The notes under the pieces are model-generated. The model had not been told where the DNA came from. It saw nothing but the letters and a program-made list of their open reading frames with translations, and did no database searches. DNA of 30,916 nt, from contig CAZSMK010000062.1 in the NCBI GenBank assembly GCA_964608095.1, positions 1 to 30,916 of the forward strand, in the 5' to 3' direction. Shown here one piece after another: positions 8,534 through 18,127 of the stretch (positions within the stretch are counted from its first letter, which is position 1; the number at the start of each line of letters is the position of its first letter). This stretch comes from CAZSMK01 sp964608095. Its GTDB lineage: Bacteria; Sumerlaeota; Sumerlaeia; MWCT01; JAGHBZ01. The translations under genes were made by a program, and so were the position numbers.

Positions 8534-10228
8534 ATGATACACGTAGAGTTCAAAGATGGGACAACCGTTAAAGCCGGGAGGGGTATTTCACTCCTCGAGG
8601 CAATCAAGCGTTCCAATATAACCGCTCCGCTCAAACCGCTTGCGGCTAAAGTCGATAACAAGGTCTATGACCTGCACAAGAAGCTGAACAGCAGCTGTGT
8701 AGTCGAACTTCTGGACCTCCGCCGCAGAGACGGACACCTGGTCTATCAACGCTCATTGACTTTTCTCCTTGTAAAAGCTGTACATGATATCTTTCCTGAC
8801 CTCATGGTATCCGTTAACCATTCCCTATCGAAAGGGCTATATTGCACTATCTACCGAGGCAAGATCGGCGATGGACGCGGTCCCCTGATTCTCAAAAATG
8901 CCGATATCGAACGGATTAAGCTGCGAATGAGGGAGATTGTGGAGGAGGATATTCCCTTCATTCGCGTGGATATGTTGCGCAAAGACGCGATTCGATTCTT
9001 TCGTCGGCACGGTCAACCCGGCAAGGCGGAACTTCTCGAATATCAGAACTCGAAAAAGGTCAGTGTGTATCAATGCGGAAAATTGAGCGACCATTTTTAC
9101 GGTATCCTCGCCCCGAGTACCGGATATCTTGAATTATTCGATCTCACGCCCTACCCGCCGGGAATGATCCTTAGATTTCCCACGATAGAAAATCCTACCG
9201 CTCTTCCCGAGTTCGAAGAACAGAAAATGATGTTCCAGGTGTATCAGGAATATGAAGAGTGGGGAAGGCTCCTGGGCATAAAAAATGCCGCAGACCTTAA
9301 TAAACGGATCGCCGAGGGCACAATACGAGAGATAATACTTACTGCAGAAGCGCTGCATGAGAAGCGGATCTCGAAAATCGCCGACATGATAAACGAACGG
9401 AAACAGGTAAGGGTGCTTCTCATTTCGGGACCCAGTTCATCGGGAAAAACCACGTTTTCGCATCGCCTTGCCATACAGCTCAATGTCGTGGGAAGACGCA
9501 GCTTTACCCTGCACCTCGATGATTATTTTGTCGACCGTGAGCGGACGCCTAAAAATGAAGCGGGAGAGTACGACTTTGAATCACTCTACGCCATTGACAT
9601 AAAGAAATTCAAACGCCACCTGAAACGTTTTCTTGCCGGTGAATCGGTACAGATGCCTCGTTATAATTTCCATAAGGGGAAATCAGAAAAAGGCTCACGA
9701 GTTAAAATTTCCCACGACACCCTTATCATTGTTGAAGGGATTCATGCCTTGAACCAGAAAATTACCTCACATATCCCTGAGGCAATGAAGTTCAAAGTTT
9801 ATGTGAGTTCACTGGCTCAATTGAACCTCGACGAACACAATCGGGTATCCACCTCCGACATCCGTGTACTTCGCCGTTTGATTCGCGATCATCAATACCG
9901 TGGATATTCCGCGGTGGAAACCATTGCCCGATGGGGCTTAGTGCGAAGAGGCGAAGAACAGCATATCTTCCCCTATCAGGAAAGCGCCGATGTTATGTTC
10001 AATTCATCTCTGATATATGAGATGGCGGTACTCCGCATATTTTCCGAGCCCTGGCTGAAAAAAGTTGCCGGAACAGAGGACGTGTACAGTGAAGCGCGCA
10101 GACTCCTCAAGTTCACGAGCTATTTCATGTCCATACTTCAAAATTATGTGCCCTCAACCTCTATTCTGAGGGAATTTATCGGGAAAAGCTGTTTCGAGGA
10201 ATTACGCAGTAAGGAAGAGGGCAAATAG
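8534..10228 (+). CDS. Nucleoside kinase (uridine-kinase-like) with TGS and ThrRS-like N-terminus
   Basis: A 564-residue protein in three parts. Residues 1-62 are a TGS domain. Residues about 63-250 resemble the second additional domain of threonyl-tRNA synthetase. From about 290 a P-loop kinase domain follows, with Walker A SGPSSSGKTTF near 297-307 and the DDYFVDRE and EGIHALN motifs of the uridine kinase/phosphoribulokinase family. Such proteins in Thermotogae and related bacteria are annotated as nucleoside kinases and would phosphorylate uridine or cytidine in pyrimidine salvage. The role of the synthetase-like part is not known; no synthetase catalytic core is present, so it is not a tRNA synthetase. 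ATG at 8534 is preceded by GAGG about 12 bases upstream. It stands alone on its strand, 287 bases before the sugar transporter genes. Confidence 0.85.
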   Translation: MIHVEFKDGTTVKAGRGISLLEAIKRSNITAPLKPLAAKVDNKVYDLHKKLNSSCVVELLDLRRRDGHLVYQRSLTFLLVKAVHDIFPDLMVSVNHSLSKGLYCTIYRGKIGDGRGPLILKNADIERIKLRMREIVEEDIPFIRVDMLRKDAIRFFRRHGQPGKAELLEYQNSKKVSVYQCGKLSDHFYGILAPSTGYLELFDLTPYPPGMILRFPTIENPTALPEFEEQKMMFQVYQEYEEWGRLLGIKNAADLNKRIAEGTIREIILTAEALHEKRISKIADMINERKQVRVLLISGPSSSGKTTFSHRLAIQLNVVGRRSFTLHLDDYFVDRERTPKNEAGEYDFESLYAIDIKKFKRHLKRFLAGESVQMPRYNFHKGKSEKGSRVKISHDTLIIVEGIHALNQKITSHIPEAMKFKVYVSSLAQLNLDEHNRVSTSDIRVLRRLIRDHQYRGYSAVETIARWGLVRRGEEQHIFPYQESADVMFNSSLIYEMAVLRIFSEPWLKKVAGTEDVYSEARRLLKFTSYFMSILQNYVPSTSILREFIGKSCFEELRSKEEGK

Positions 10229-10281
10229 CCCTTCACTTTATTTACCTGAAAAGGACACACCTTATTTCTTCTTGAAATCGC

Positions 10282-10319
10282 GCCATTTTATGTATAAACT
10301 GTTACACAAGAAAAATGGC
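10282..10319. repeat. 8-bp inverted repeat upstream of the trehalose transporter
   Basis: GCCATTTT at 10282-10289 is matched by AAAATGGC at 10312-10319 across 22 bases. TATAAA (10293-10298) lies between the arms, with TTGAAA (10272-10277) only 15 bases before it. This could be a regulator site over a weak promoter for the sugar operon. No T-run follows, so a terminator is unlikely. Confidence 0.3.
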
Positions 10320-10515
10320 TCCATCATATAAAAACATCGTTTATTCCATTTCAAACTTTTTCATGTTATTCAAATTCATACGTGATTAAGGTTGGCTGAA
10401 AGATACGAACCCGGGACAGTGGAGGTGACAAAATCTACTCTTTACGTCTCCATGATAGCGCTGGGTTAAACATTATGTTCCCGGCTCGATGTATATCCCA
10501 AAGTCGGGAGAAAGG

Positions 10516-11802
10516 ATGATTATTATGCGATCACACTTGATTTGTTTCTTTATCGCCCTTGTACTAATAACAGCAGGGTGTGCGGAGAAGGAGAATCCCT
10601 TGGTCTTTGCGGTTGGGGGCGCGCCGAACGAAGTTGATTATTGGGAACAATTGGTCAAGGAATTCGAGCAGAAGACGGGTATACCGACATCGCTCCGGCG
10701 ACACCCCACGGATACAGACCAACGTCGTCAAAGCCTCGTAATCTCCTTGGAAGCGAGCAAAGCAGACCCCGACATCTTTCTCATGGACGTGGCATGGGTC
10801 GCCCAATTCGCCGCGTCGGACTGGTTGACTGTGCTTGAGCCCTCGATTCAGCAGGACGCCTTCGATACTACTGCCCTTTTCGATCCGGTGGTTGAGCAGG
10901 TCGATAGATACAAAAACCAGATTATCGCGTTACCGGTCTATGTCGATTGTGGCTTGCTGTATTATCGAAAGGACTTGCTCGAACAGGAGAACTTCAGTGC
11001 GCCGGAAACCTGGGACGAGCTCATCGAACAGGCAACAAGCATCCAGGAAACACACCGTGAGCAGAACAAGCAGTTTTACGGTATTGTCTGGCAGGGAGCC
11101 CAGTACGAAGGTCTTGTGTGCAATTTTGTTGAGTTCATTACTGCATACGGCGGAGAGATTTTCACCGTAGAAGGTGATCTGGTGTTAAGCAGCGAAGCGA
11201 ATGTCAAAGGACTCGAACTAATGAAAGCCCTTATCCATGATTACAAGATATCGCCACCCAATACCTTTACGGAGATGAAAGAAGAAGAGACGCGGACGTT
11301 TTTTCAGAACGGTAACGCCCTGTTTGAACGAAACTGGCCCTATGCATGGCAGCTTCACCAGACTGAGAATTCACCGGTCAAGGACAAGGTGGCTATCGGT
11401 TTGTTGCCGCGAACGGAGGAAGGGCGTCACGGCGCAGCGCTTGGAGGATGGCATATCGGGATTTCAAAGTATACCGACCAACCGGATAAGGCATGGGAGT
11501 TAGTGAAGTATATTTTGTCGTATGAGACGCAGAAGCGGATATGTCTCGATCTCGGCTGGAACCCCGGCAGAAAAGATGTGTATGACGATCCCGAGGTAAA
11601 AGATGAAATGCCGCACATGGAGATTCTCGCCCGAGCCCTGGAACATTCGGTCGCACGACCGACCATACCGGCATATACACAGATCTCGGAAATAATACAG
11701 AAATACGTGAATGAAGCAATTGCCGGAAAAGAAGATTGTGCGACGGCGTTGAATAAAGCTGAAAAGGAGATAACGTCTATTCTCGAAATATATCATGAAT
11801 AG
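10516..11802 (+). CDS. ABC transporter sugar-binding lipoprotein (trehalose/maltose type)
   Basis: A 428-residue solute-binding protein of the MalE-like family. The N-terminus has a basic start, a hydrophobic run (LICFFIALVLI) and a lipobox TAGC, so it should be lipid-anchored outside the membrane. The mature part has a typical extracellular solute-binding fold with motifs such as EFEQKTGI, TWDELIEQA and the C-terminal GGWHIGISK. It would capture sugar for the permeases that follow with an 8-base overlap. Substrate is inferred as trehalose and/or maltose from the downstream trehalose genes, especially treT. The frame is open from 10489, but ATG 10516 has GGGAG 5 bases upstream; ATG 10525 is also possible. 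Confidence 0.88.
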   Translation: MIIMRSHLICFFIALVLITAGCAEKENPLVFAVGGAPNEVDYWEQLVKEFEQKTGIPTSLRRHPTDTDQRRQSLVISLEASKADPDIFLMDVAWVAQFAASDWLTVLEPSIQQDAFDTTALFDPVVEQVDRYKNQIIALPVYVDCGLLYYRKDLLEQENFSAPETWDELIEQATSIQETHREQNKQFYGIVWQGAQYEGLVCNFVEFITAYGGEIFTVEGDLVLSSEANVKGLELMKALIHDYKISPPNTFTEMKEEETRTFFQNGNALFERNWPYAWQLHQTENSPVKDKVAIGLLPRTEEGRHGAALGGWHIGISKYTDQPDKAWELVKYILSYETQKRICLDLGWNPGRKDVYDDPEVKDEMPHMEILARALEHSVARPTIPAYTQISEIIQKYVNEAIAGKEDCATALNKAEKEITSILEIYHE

Positions 11803-12658
11803 AGAAAGTCGAGATACGGTTCTTTTCCTGGCTCCGTTGGTTTCTTTCATTGTTATTTTTCTGCTGGTGCCCGTTATCGGTACGTTCTGGTTGAGTCTGT
11901 GGCGGGACGTATCGTTTCTCCCGCGAGAATTTGCGGGCTTGAAAAATTATGTACGCGTCATAAAGGATAATCAATTCTGGCAATCGTGCGGGTTCACTCT
12001 TCTCTTCACCCTTATTTCGGTAACGCTCGAAATGATTCTGGGTACCTGTGTCGCCCTTGTCATACATGAACCGTTTCGTGGCAGAAGTACGTTGCGCGGT
12101 GTTACGCTTCTTCCGTGGGTTATTCCCAGCATTATCGGGGCTCGAATCTGGCAACTTATTTACCGCTTCGATTATGGTATTGCGAATTACATGATAGCAG
12201 CGGTTACGGGAACCGGCATCAACTGGTTGGGTGCCCCCCTGAGCGCATTGTCCTCACTGGTCGTTGCCGATGTGTGGCGAACCACGCCGTTTGTCGCTAT
12301 AATTGCCCTTGCCGGATTACAAGCCGTGCCTGAAGATTTATATAAACAAGGAAAAATCGACGGCGCGAGACCGTTTCAGCGGTTTACGAGAATTACGATT
12401 CCGTCCATTAAGCCCGTACTTATTGTGGCGCTGCTTTTTAGAACCATAGATGCATTAAGGGTGTTTGACGTTATTTACGTGTTGACGGGAGGGGGGCCCG
12501 GCGGCTCTACCTCATCGCTCTCGCTTCATAGTTATAAAAATTTCCTTGCCGGTGATTTCGGCTATGGTTCAACAATCTCATTCCTCCTTTTTCTCATCGC
12601 CTTTATTATTGCGTTGGTCTTTATAAAAGTCGGGAAATTCAGGGAAAGCACGCTATGA
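11795..12658 (+). CDS. ABC sugar permease, MalF-like
   Basis: A 287-residue inner-membrane permease with about six hydrophobic segments. The EAA loop (YKQGKIDGARPFQRFTRITIP, near residue 187) contacts the ATPase. With the following MalG-like protein it forms the membrane channel of the importer. It lacks the long extra periplasmic loop of enteric MalF and is of the short form common in trehalose and other disaccharide importers. It overlaps the binding protein gene by 8 bases and the next permease by 4, a tightly coupled operon. Confidence 0.92.
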   Translation: MNRESRDTVLFLAPLVSFIVIFLLVPVIGTFWLSLWRDVSFLPREFAGLKNYVRVIKDNQFWQSCGFTLLFTLISVTLEMILGTCVALVIHEPFRGRSTLRGVTLLPWVIPSIIGARIWQLIYRFDYGIANYMIAAVTGTGINWLGAPLSALSSLVVADVWRTTPFVAIIALAGLQAVPEDLYKQGKIDGARPFQRFTRITIPSIKPVLIVALLFRTIDALRVFDVIYVLTGGGPGGSTSSLSLHSYKNFLAGDFGYGSTISFLLFLIAFIIALVFIKVGKFRESTL

Positions 12659-13482
12659 GAGAAGAACAGCAAAAAAAGATTCTTTTAGCCATAGGGATTC
12701 TGTTTATTATGGCATTTTTTCTCTTGCCGTTTCTATGGATGGTGATAATTTCTCTCAGCCAAACGTCTGATTTTCTCGGGAAGGAAAAACTTTCCCTCAC
12801 CCTGCATAATTATCGTGACATTTTGAGTATCGAGAGCCTTCATTTTCTGGATTATTTACGCAATAGTCTTGTAGTGTCGGGCGTGGCGGCGATAGTAAGC
12901 GCCTTGATCGGCGCTGTTGCCGCATACGCCATCTCCCGGTTTAGTTTCAGGGGCAAGGCGATAATTGTTCTCGGCGTTCTTGCTGTATCTATGTTCCCTC
13001 AAATCAGCATTGTGGGATATCTTTACAAATTGATGAGCAAACTTGGCTTGATTAATACGTATTACGCCCTGATTTTTCCGTATATCTCGTACGGATTACC
13101 TCTTGCGCTCTGGATATTGCTCAGCTATTTTTCCCAGATACCTACGGAAATCGACAAGGCGGCTCTGGTTGACGGAGCGGGGAGATTCCAGATTTTTCGC
13201 CGGATTGTCGTTCCTCTTGCATTGCCCGGCTTTCTTTCCGCCGTTTTGCTCCTCTTTATGTTCTCGTTTAACGAATTCCTGTTTGCTCTTATGTTGACGA
13301 CCGACTTTCGTGCGCGTACCGTTCCCGTGGGTATCGCACTCTTCGAAGGACTTCACGGCGAAATTCCATGGGGCTATATCATGGCGGCGTCAGTCGTTTC
13401 GTGTATACCCGTCATCCTCATGGCTATTCTTGCACAACGTTATATTATTCAGGGTTTGACAGGAGGCGCAGTAAAAGAATGA
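12655..13482 (+). CDS. ABC sugar permease, MalG-like
   Basis: A 275-residue permease with six predicted membrane segments. Its EAA loop EIDKAALVDGAGRFQIFRRI, near residue 162, marks it as the MalG-type partner. It starts in an ATGA overlap with the MalF-like gene and ends in an ATGA overlap with the ATPase gene. This gives fixed stoichiometry of the import complex by coupled translation. Confidence 0.92.
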   Translation: MREEQQKKILLAIGILFIMAFFLLPFLWMVIISLSQTSDFLGKEKLSLTLHNYRDILSIESLHFLDYLRNSLVVSGVAAIVSALIGAVAAYAISRFSFRGKAIIVLGVLAVSMFPQISIVGYLYKLMSKLGLINTYYALIFPYISYGLPLALWILLSYFSQIPTEIDKAALVDGAGRFQIFRRIVVPLALPGFLSAVLLLFMFSFNEFLFALMLTTDFRARTVPVGIALFEGLHGEIPWGYIMAASVVSCIPVILMAILAQRYIIQGLTGGAVKE

Positions 13483-14615
13483 AGAAAGAAACGATATCCA
13501 TAAAGAAGTTGACCAAGGAATTCAAAGGCGGCAAACGTAAGGTCGTCGCGCTACATGACGTCACCCTCGATATTGAGAAAGGCATTTTTTTCGTCGTCCT
13601 CGGTCCAAGCGGTTGTGGAAAATCTACGTTGCTCAATATCCTTGCGGGATTAGAATCGCCGACAGCGGGAGAGATACGTTTCGGCGATACCCTCGTGGCT
13701 TCTACCGATAAAAAACATAATCTCACACCCCGTGAACGAAATATCGCCATGGTGTTTCAATCCTATGCATTGTACCCGCACATGAACGTGTTCGAGAACA
13801 TAGCGTTTCCCCTATCCATTATGAAAACGCCACGCGACGAAATAGATAAAGGGGTACACGACGTGGCAAAGTTACTGGATATTGAATCGTTGCTCTCATC
13901 AAAACCGCGCGAATTGAGCGGCGGACAGAGGCAGCGAGTGGCAATCGCACGCGCCCTTGTAAGGAATCCTTCGGTCTTTCTTCTCGATGAACCGCTGTCG
14001 AATCTCGACGCACAACTCCGGGTTCGACTTCGCGAGGAATTAAAAAGTCTGCAGCAACGACTCGGCGTGACGACGGTCTACGTAACCCACGACCAGGCGG
14101 AAGCAATGACACTCGGCGACAAGATCGCCATCCTTCGGAAGGGTGAACTCCAACAAGTCGACCAACCACTTGAGGTCTATGGTAAACCGATCAATAGTTT
14201 TGTCGCACGATTCATAGGAACTCCGCCTATGAATCTATTAGAGGGTAAAATTCTTGAAAAAGAGGGTACGAAAAGTATACAATTTTGTAATAAAGAATTT
14301 GCTCTTGATGAAAAAACAGCGCGTAAAATTGAAGAACTCAAGCAGGAAAAATTGTTAGTCGGTATCCGACCTGAACAGATCCGTATTACCGATACGGCTG
14401 AACCTCATTCGTTTCAAGCAAAGGTTACCTTTGTCGAACACCTTGGATCAGAAAGCATAATCTACGCGGTTGTTGAAAACGAAAAGATAGCGGTCAAACT
14501 TGCCGAGGATCGCGATATAAAGACTGGTTCCGTCTTGAATCTCAATATCAAGATCGAACAGATCCATCTTTTTGAAAAGGATGGAGACAACATCATTACT
14601 ACCAAAAAACAATAA
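13479..14615 (+). CDS. ABC sugar import ATPase, MalK/UgpC/MsmX family
   Basis: A 378-residue ATPase energising the importer. It shows Walker A GPSGCGKST (42-50), Q-loop Q94, signature LSGGQ (146-150), Walker B FLLDEP (167-172) and switch histidine H204. A C-terminal TOBE/OB regulatory region of about 140 residues follows, including LLVGIRPEQIRI, which is typical of MalK-type proteins. The start is set at 13479, in an ATGA overlap with the MalG-like gene, although the frame is open upstream to 13368; an upstream start would add residues with no family match. The gene completes the transporter and is followed by a 74-base gap before the trehalose synthesis genes. Confidence 0.94.
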   Translation: MKKETISIKKLTKEFKGGKRKVVALHDVTLDIEKGIFFVVLGPSGCGKSTLLNILAGLESPTAGEIRFGDTLVASTDKKHNLTPRERNIAMVFQSYALYPHMNVFENIAFPLSIMKTPRDEIDKGVHDVAKLLDIESLLSSKPRELSGGQRQRVAIARALVRNPSVFLLDEPLSNLDAQLRVRLREELKSLQQRLGVTTVYVTHDQAEAMTLGDKIAILRKGELQQVDQPLEVYGKPINSFVARFIGTPPMNLLEGKILEKEGTKSIQFCNKEFALDEKTARKIEELKQEKLLVGIRPEQIRITDTAEPHSFQAKVTFVEHLGSESIIYAVVENEKIAVKLAEDRDIKTGSVLNLNIKIEQIHLFEKDGDNIITTKKQ

Positions 14616-14689
14616 TAACAATAAAAGCACCGATTGAGGGTCTCATTTAAATTGTTGTGAGCCAAGAGAAGTGAAAGGAGTGGTTTTTT

Positions 14690-16873
14690 ATGCAACGAAT
14701 TTTATTGGTCTCGAATCGTTTGCCGGTGACTATAGAACGACGAAAAGGGAGATTTCATTATCGACCGAGTGTAGGCGGACTTGCCACGGGTCTTGCTTCT
14801 TTTTATAAGACCTATGATAGCTTGTGGCTTGGATGGTGTGGCATACCTCGCGACTCATTTGCGCGAGATGATATTGGAACGGTTCAAACGACGTTACGCG
14901 AGAAATATAACAGCGTTCCCGTCTTTCTTTCAAAAAAGGAACTCAAACTATTTTATCAGGGCTTTTCCAACAAGACCATCTGGCCGCTTTTCCATTATTT
15001 CACCGATTACGTGGACTATAATTTCAAATTTTGGCAGGCGTATCAGGAAGTAAACAAACGGTTTTGCGATGTGGTGATGCGGGTTGCAAAACCCAATGAT
15101 TTGATCTGGATTCATGATTATCATTTAATGTTGCTTCCTTACATGATACGGAAAGAAATGCCTGATGCACAGATCGGGTTCTTTCTCCATATTCCCTTTC
15201 CCTCGTTTGAAATATTCCGTTTGCTCCCCTGGAGAAAACAGATTCTGGAAGGTTTGATAGGATCAGACTTGATTGGGTTTCACACCTATGATTATGTCCG
15301 TCATTTTCTCAGTAGTATCAGACGCATATACGGGTTTGAACATAATTTCAATCAGATAATAACAGAAAACCGCATGGTCAAGGTGGATGCATTTCCGATG
15401 GGAATAGATTTTCAGCGGTTTGCCCGCTCACATAAAAACGATACCACGAAGGCACAGATAGAAAAACTTAAAAGCCAGATGGGAGAAAGAAAGATCATCC
15501 TTTCGGTCGACCGGCTGGATTATACAAAAGGGATTTTACAAAGATTGGAGGCATTTGACCACTTTCTCCATAAATATCCGGAATATCACGAGAAAGTGGG
15601 GATGATCCTTATCGCCGTTCCGTCACGCACCTCGGTAGAGACCTATTTCAGGCTAAAGCGAAACGTTGATGAGCTCGTAGGTCAGATAAACGGCAGCCAT
15701 GGAATAATTGGATGGACACCGGTCAAGTATTTCTACCGGTCGTTTCCATTCGAAGAATTGACGGCGTTTTATAACGTGGCGGATGTTGCCCTGGTCACAC
15801 CTATACGAGACGGAATGAACCTGATTGCAAAGGAATATATGGCAACAAAGGGAAATGGACCCGGGGTGTTGATTCTGAGCGAGATGGCCGGCGCTGCTCA
15901 CGAGCTCGGCGAAGCCATTATCGTTAATCCCAATGACAAAGAGATGGTCGCTGACGCCATCTATGAGGCGCTCAATACCCCTGTTGAAGATATCTGTTCA
16001 CGCAACAAAGTCATGCAGAAACGATTGATACGTTACAATGTGGTGCGGTGGGCAAACGACTTCATAGACCGTCTGGAGAATATCAAAAAAATGCAGCGCG
16101 ACCGATTGTCACGGCAACTTACCCCTGAGTACCAGAAAAATATCGTTAAGCAATACCACAATGCAGAATCACGGTTACTCTTTCTCGATTACGATGGAAC
16201 CTTGGTCTCATTTAAGGATAAACCCGAAAAGGCGGTCCCCGATGAAGATGTGCAAAATCTTATCCGGACACTTTCACAAAATGAAAAGAACGAAGTCGTG
16301 ATTATCAGTGGTAGAAATCGCGAGAGCCTCGATACATGGTTCTCAGGTCTGGACGTAGCGCTTGTGGCTGAGCATGGGGTCTGGATAAAAGAGAAAGGCA
16401 AGAAATGGAGAACAATCGAGCCGTTGAGAGCGGAATGGAAACGCGAAATACGTCCCATCATCGAGTTATTTGTCGATCGGACGCCGGGTTCTTTTCTCGA
16501 GGAAAAAGAATATTCTCTGGTCTGGCATTACCGCAAGACCGTGCCCGATCTTGCAGCGGTCAGGGTGAGAGAAATTAAAGACACACTTTTACAGATTACG
16601 GAGAACTTGAATCTCGCTGTACTTGACGGCAATAAAGTCATTGAGATAAAAAATCCCGGTATTAACAAGGGGCGCGCCGTGCTTCGATGGCTTTCGAAAC
16701 GCGATTGGGACTTTGTCCTGTGCATTGGCGATGATTTGACAGACGAAGACATGTTCTCGAATCTGCCGCCTCACGCCCATTCTATAAAGGTCGGAATTAC
16801 GCTCTCGCATGCAAAATACAGCCTTGATTCAGTCAAGGAGGTTCTCACATTTTTGGAAGGTTTGGAGTCATAG
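14690..16873 (+). CDS. Fused trehalose-6-phosphate synthase / trehalose-6-phosphate phosphatase
   Basis: A 727-residue two-domain enzyme. Residues 1 to about 480 are a GT20 trehalose-6-phosphate synthase (OtsA-like): SNRLPV and GGLATGL near the N-terminus, WIHDYHLMLLP, HIPFPSFEIFR, VDRLDYTKG and GMNLIAKEY. It joins NDP-glucose and glucose-6-phosphate. From about residue 495 a HAD phosphatase (OtsB-like) follows: FLDYDGTL nucleophile motif near 499, IISGRN, AEHGVWI, and GDDLTDEDMF near 678. It releases free trehalose. All key motifs of both domains are visible, so both activities are expected. AAAGGAG lies about 9 bases before the ATG. Its position after an importer and before treT places it in a dedicated trehalose locus. 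OtsA/OtsB fusions are known in several bacterial groups. Confidence 0.95.
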   Translation: MQRILLVSNRLPVTIERRKGRFHYRPSVGGLATGLASFYKTYDSLWLGWCGIPRDSFARDDIGTVQTTLREKYNSVPVFLSKKELKLFYQGFSNKTIWPLFHYFTDYVDYNFKFWQAYQEVNKRFCDVVMRVAKPNDLIWIHDYHLMLLPYMIRKEMPDAQIGFFLHIPFPSFEIFRLLPWRKQILEGLIGSDLIGFHTYDYVRHFLSSIRRIYGFEHNFNQIITENRMVKVDAFPMGIDFQRFARSHKNDTTKAQIEKLKSQMGERKIILSVDRLDYTKGILQRLEAFDHFLHKYPEYHEKVGMILIAVPSRTSVETYFRLKRNVDELVGQINGSHGIIGWTPVKYFYRSFPFEELTAFYNVADVALVTPIRDGMNLIAKEYMATKGNGPGVLILSEMAGAAHELGEAIIVNPNDKEMVADAIYEALNTPVEDICSRNKVMQKRLIRYNVVRWANDFIDRLENIKKMQRDRLSRQLTPEYQKNIVKQYHNAESRLLFLDYDGTLVSFKDKPEKAVPDEDVQNLIRTLSQNEKNEVVIISGRNRESLDTWFSGLDVALVAEHGVWIKEKGKKWRTIEPLRAEWKREIRPIIELFVDRTPGSFLEEKEYSLVWHYRKTVPDLAAVRVREIKDTLLQITENLNLAVLDGNKVIEIKNPGINKGRAVLRWLSKRDWDFVLCIGDDLTDEDMFSNLPPHAHSIKVGITLSHAKYSLDSVKEVLTFLEGLES

Positions 16874-16877
16874 ATAT

Positions 16878-18086
16878 ATGAAAAATCTCGAAGATTATAA
16901 ACAGATAGTCGGCGATGAAGTAATCTGGACAATCCGCCAGAAAGCCCGTAAACTTTACGGGAAACACATTGTGCATATCAATTCGACGTACCAGGGGGGC
17001 GGCGTCGCAGAGATGCTGGGCACTCTTGTCCCCCTTATGAACGATATCGGTATCGACGCCGGATGGCGCATTCTCCATGGCACCACCGATTTCTTCAACA
17101 TCACCAAGAAATTTCATAACGCGCTCCAGGGTGACCGTATCAATCTCTCGGAAATGAAAAAACGCCTCTATCTCCAGGCTAACGAATCTTTTTCAACCTA
17201 TACGCATATCGAACACGATTGTGTGATCATACATGACCCCCAACCATTGCCTCTGGTACGTTATTATCGTCGTCGGCAACCATGGATATGGCGCTGCCAT
17301 ATCGACCTTTCTCATCCCGATGAAAATCTCTGGCAGTTCCTCAAAACCTTTATTCTACGGTATGATATGGTGCTTCTCTCGAGCGATAAATATCGGCAGG
17401 AGGACCTCCCTGTGGAGCAACGCATCGTCCATCCGGTTATTGATCCTCTTTCACCCAAGAATATTCCTCTCAATAATTCGGAGATCATTAGATTCCTTAA
17501 AAAATTCAAGATCCCCTTGGATAAGCCCATTATCTCTCAGATTTCCCGGTTCGATAAATGGAAAGACCCGGAAGGCGTGGTTAAGGTGTTCGAGAAAGTA
17601 AAGAAAGAGGTGGATTGCAGATTGATACTTTGTGGGAGTATGGCGTTCGATGATCCCGAGGGATGGAAAATCTACGAGCGAGTCAAACGACGTGTCAGTC
17701 ATCACCTTGAGAGAAACGATGTAATCCTGATAACGAGCGAAGATACGATGCTCGTCAACGCATTGCAACGTGCTGCAGCCGTAGTGATTCAGAAATCCCT
17801 CAAGGAGGGTTTCGGGCTGACCGTTGCCGAGGCGTTATGGAAAGAAAAACCCGTGGTTGCCTCGAATGTCGGCGGTATATCCCTTCAGATCGATGACGGC
17901 AAAACGGGTTTCCTGATCGATCCTCACGACATTGATGGATGTGCGGAGCGAATCATTCAACTGCTCAGGAATCCCGACCTCGGGCACGAGATGGGCAAAA
18001 AAGGAAAAGAAGAGGTAAAGAATAAATACCTTATAACACGCATTCTCTCGGACTACCTGGACCTGCTCAATTTACTCCTTACTTGA
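16878..18086 (+). CDS. treT: Trehalose synthase TreT (GT4 trehalose glycosyltransferase)
   Basis: A 402-residue GT4 glycosyltransferase. The N-terminus HINSTYQGGGVAEML, then SRFDKWKDPEGV and KEGFGLTVAEALWKEKPVVAS (C-terminal nucleotide-sugar site with the EX7E element), are typical of TreT. TreT reversibly joins NDP-glucose and glucose to trehalose. In Thermococcus litoralis it lies in the trehalose/maltose ABC importer operon, where it works toward trehalose breakdown, and this locus resembles that arrangement. The start is set at ATG 16878, four bases after the stop of the fused enzyme, with TTGGAG upstream; the frame is open earlier but overlaps the previous gene in non-homologous sequence. 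In vivo direction cannot be told from sequence. Confidence 0.9.
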   Translation: MKNLEDYKQIVGDEVIWTIRQKARKLYGKHIVHINSTYQGGGVAEMLGTLVPLMNDIGIDAGWRILHGTTDFFNITKKFHNALQGDRINLSEMKKRLYLQANESFSTYTHIEHDCVIIHDPQPLPLVRYYRRRQPWIWRCHIDLSHPDENLWQFLKTFILRYDMVLLSSDKYRQEDLPVEQRIVHPVIDPLSPKNIPLNNSEIIRFLKKFKIPLDKPIISQISRFDKWKDPEGVVKVFEKVKKEVDCRLILCGSMAFDDPEGWKIYERVKRRVSHHLERNDVILITSEDTMLVNALQRAAAVVIQKSLKEGFGLTVAEALWKEKPVVASNVGGISLQIDDGKTGFLIDPHDIDGCAERIIQLLRNPDLGHEMGKKGKEEVKNKYLITRILSDYLDLLNLLLT

Positions 18087-18127
18087 GGGCATGACTAAGA
18101 ATAAGATGTGGAAGAACTACAGGGAAA

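Noticed and set aside
8332..8661. Minus-strand 109-codon frame
   Set aside because: It overlaps the well-supported TGS domain of the nucleoside kinase and has no family features.
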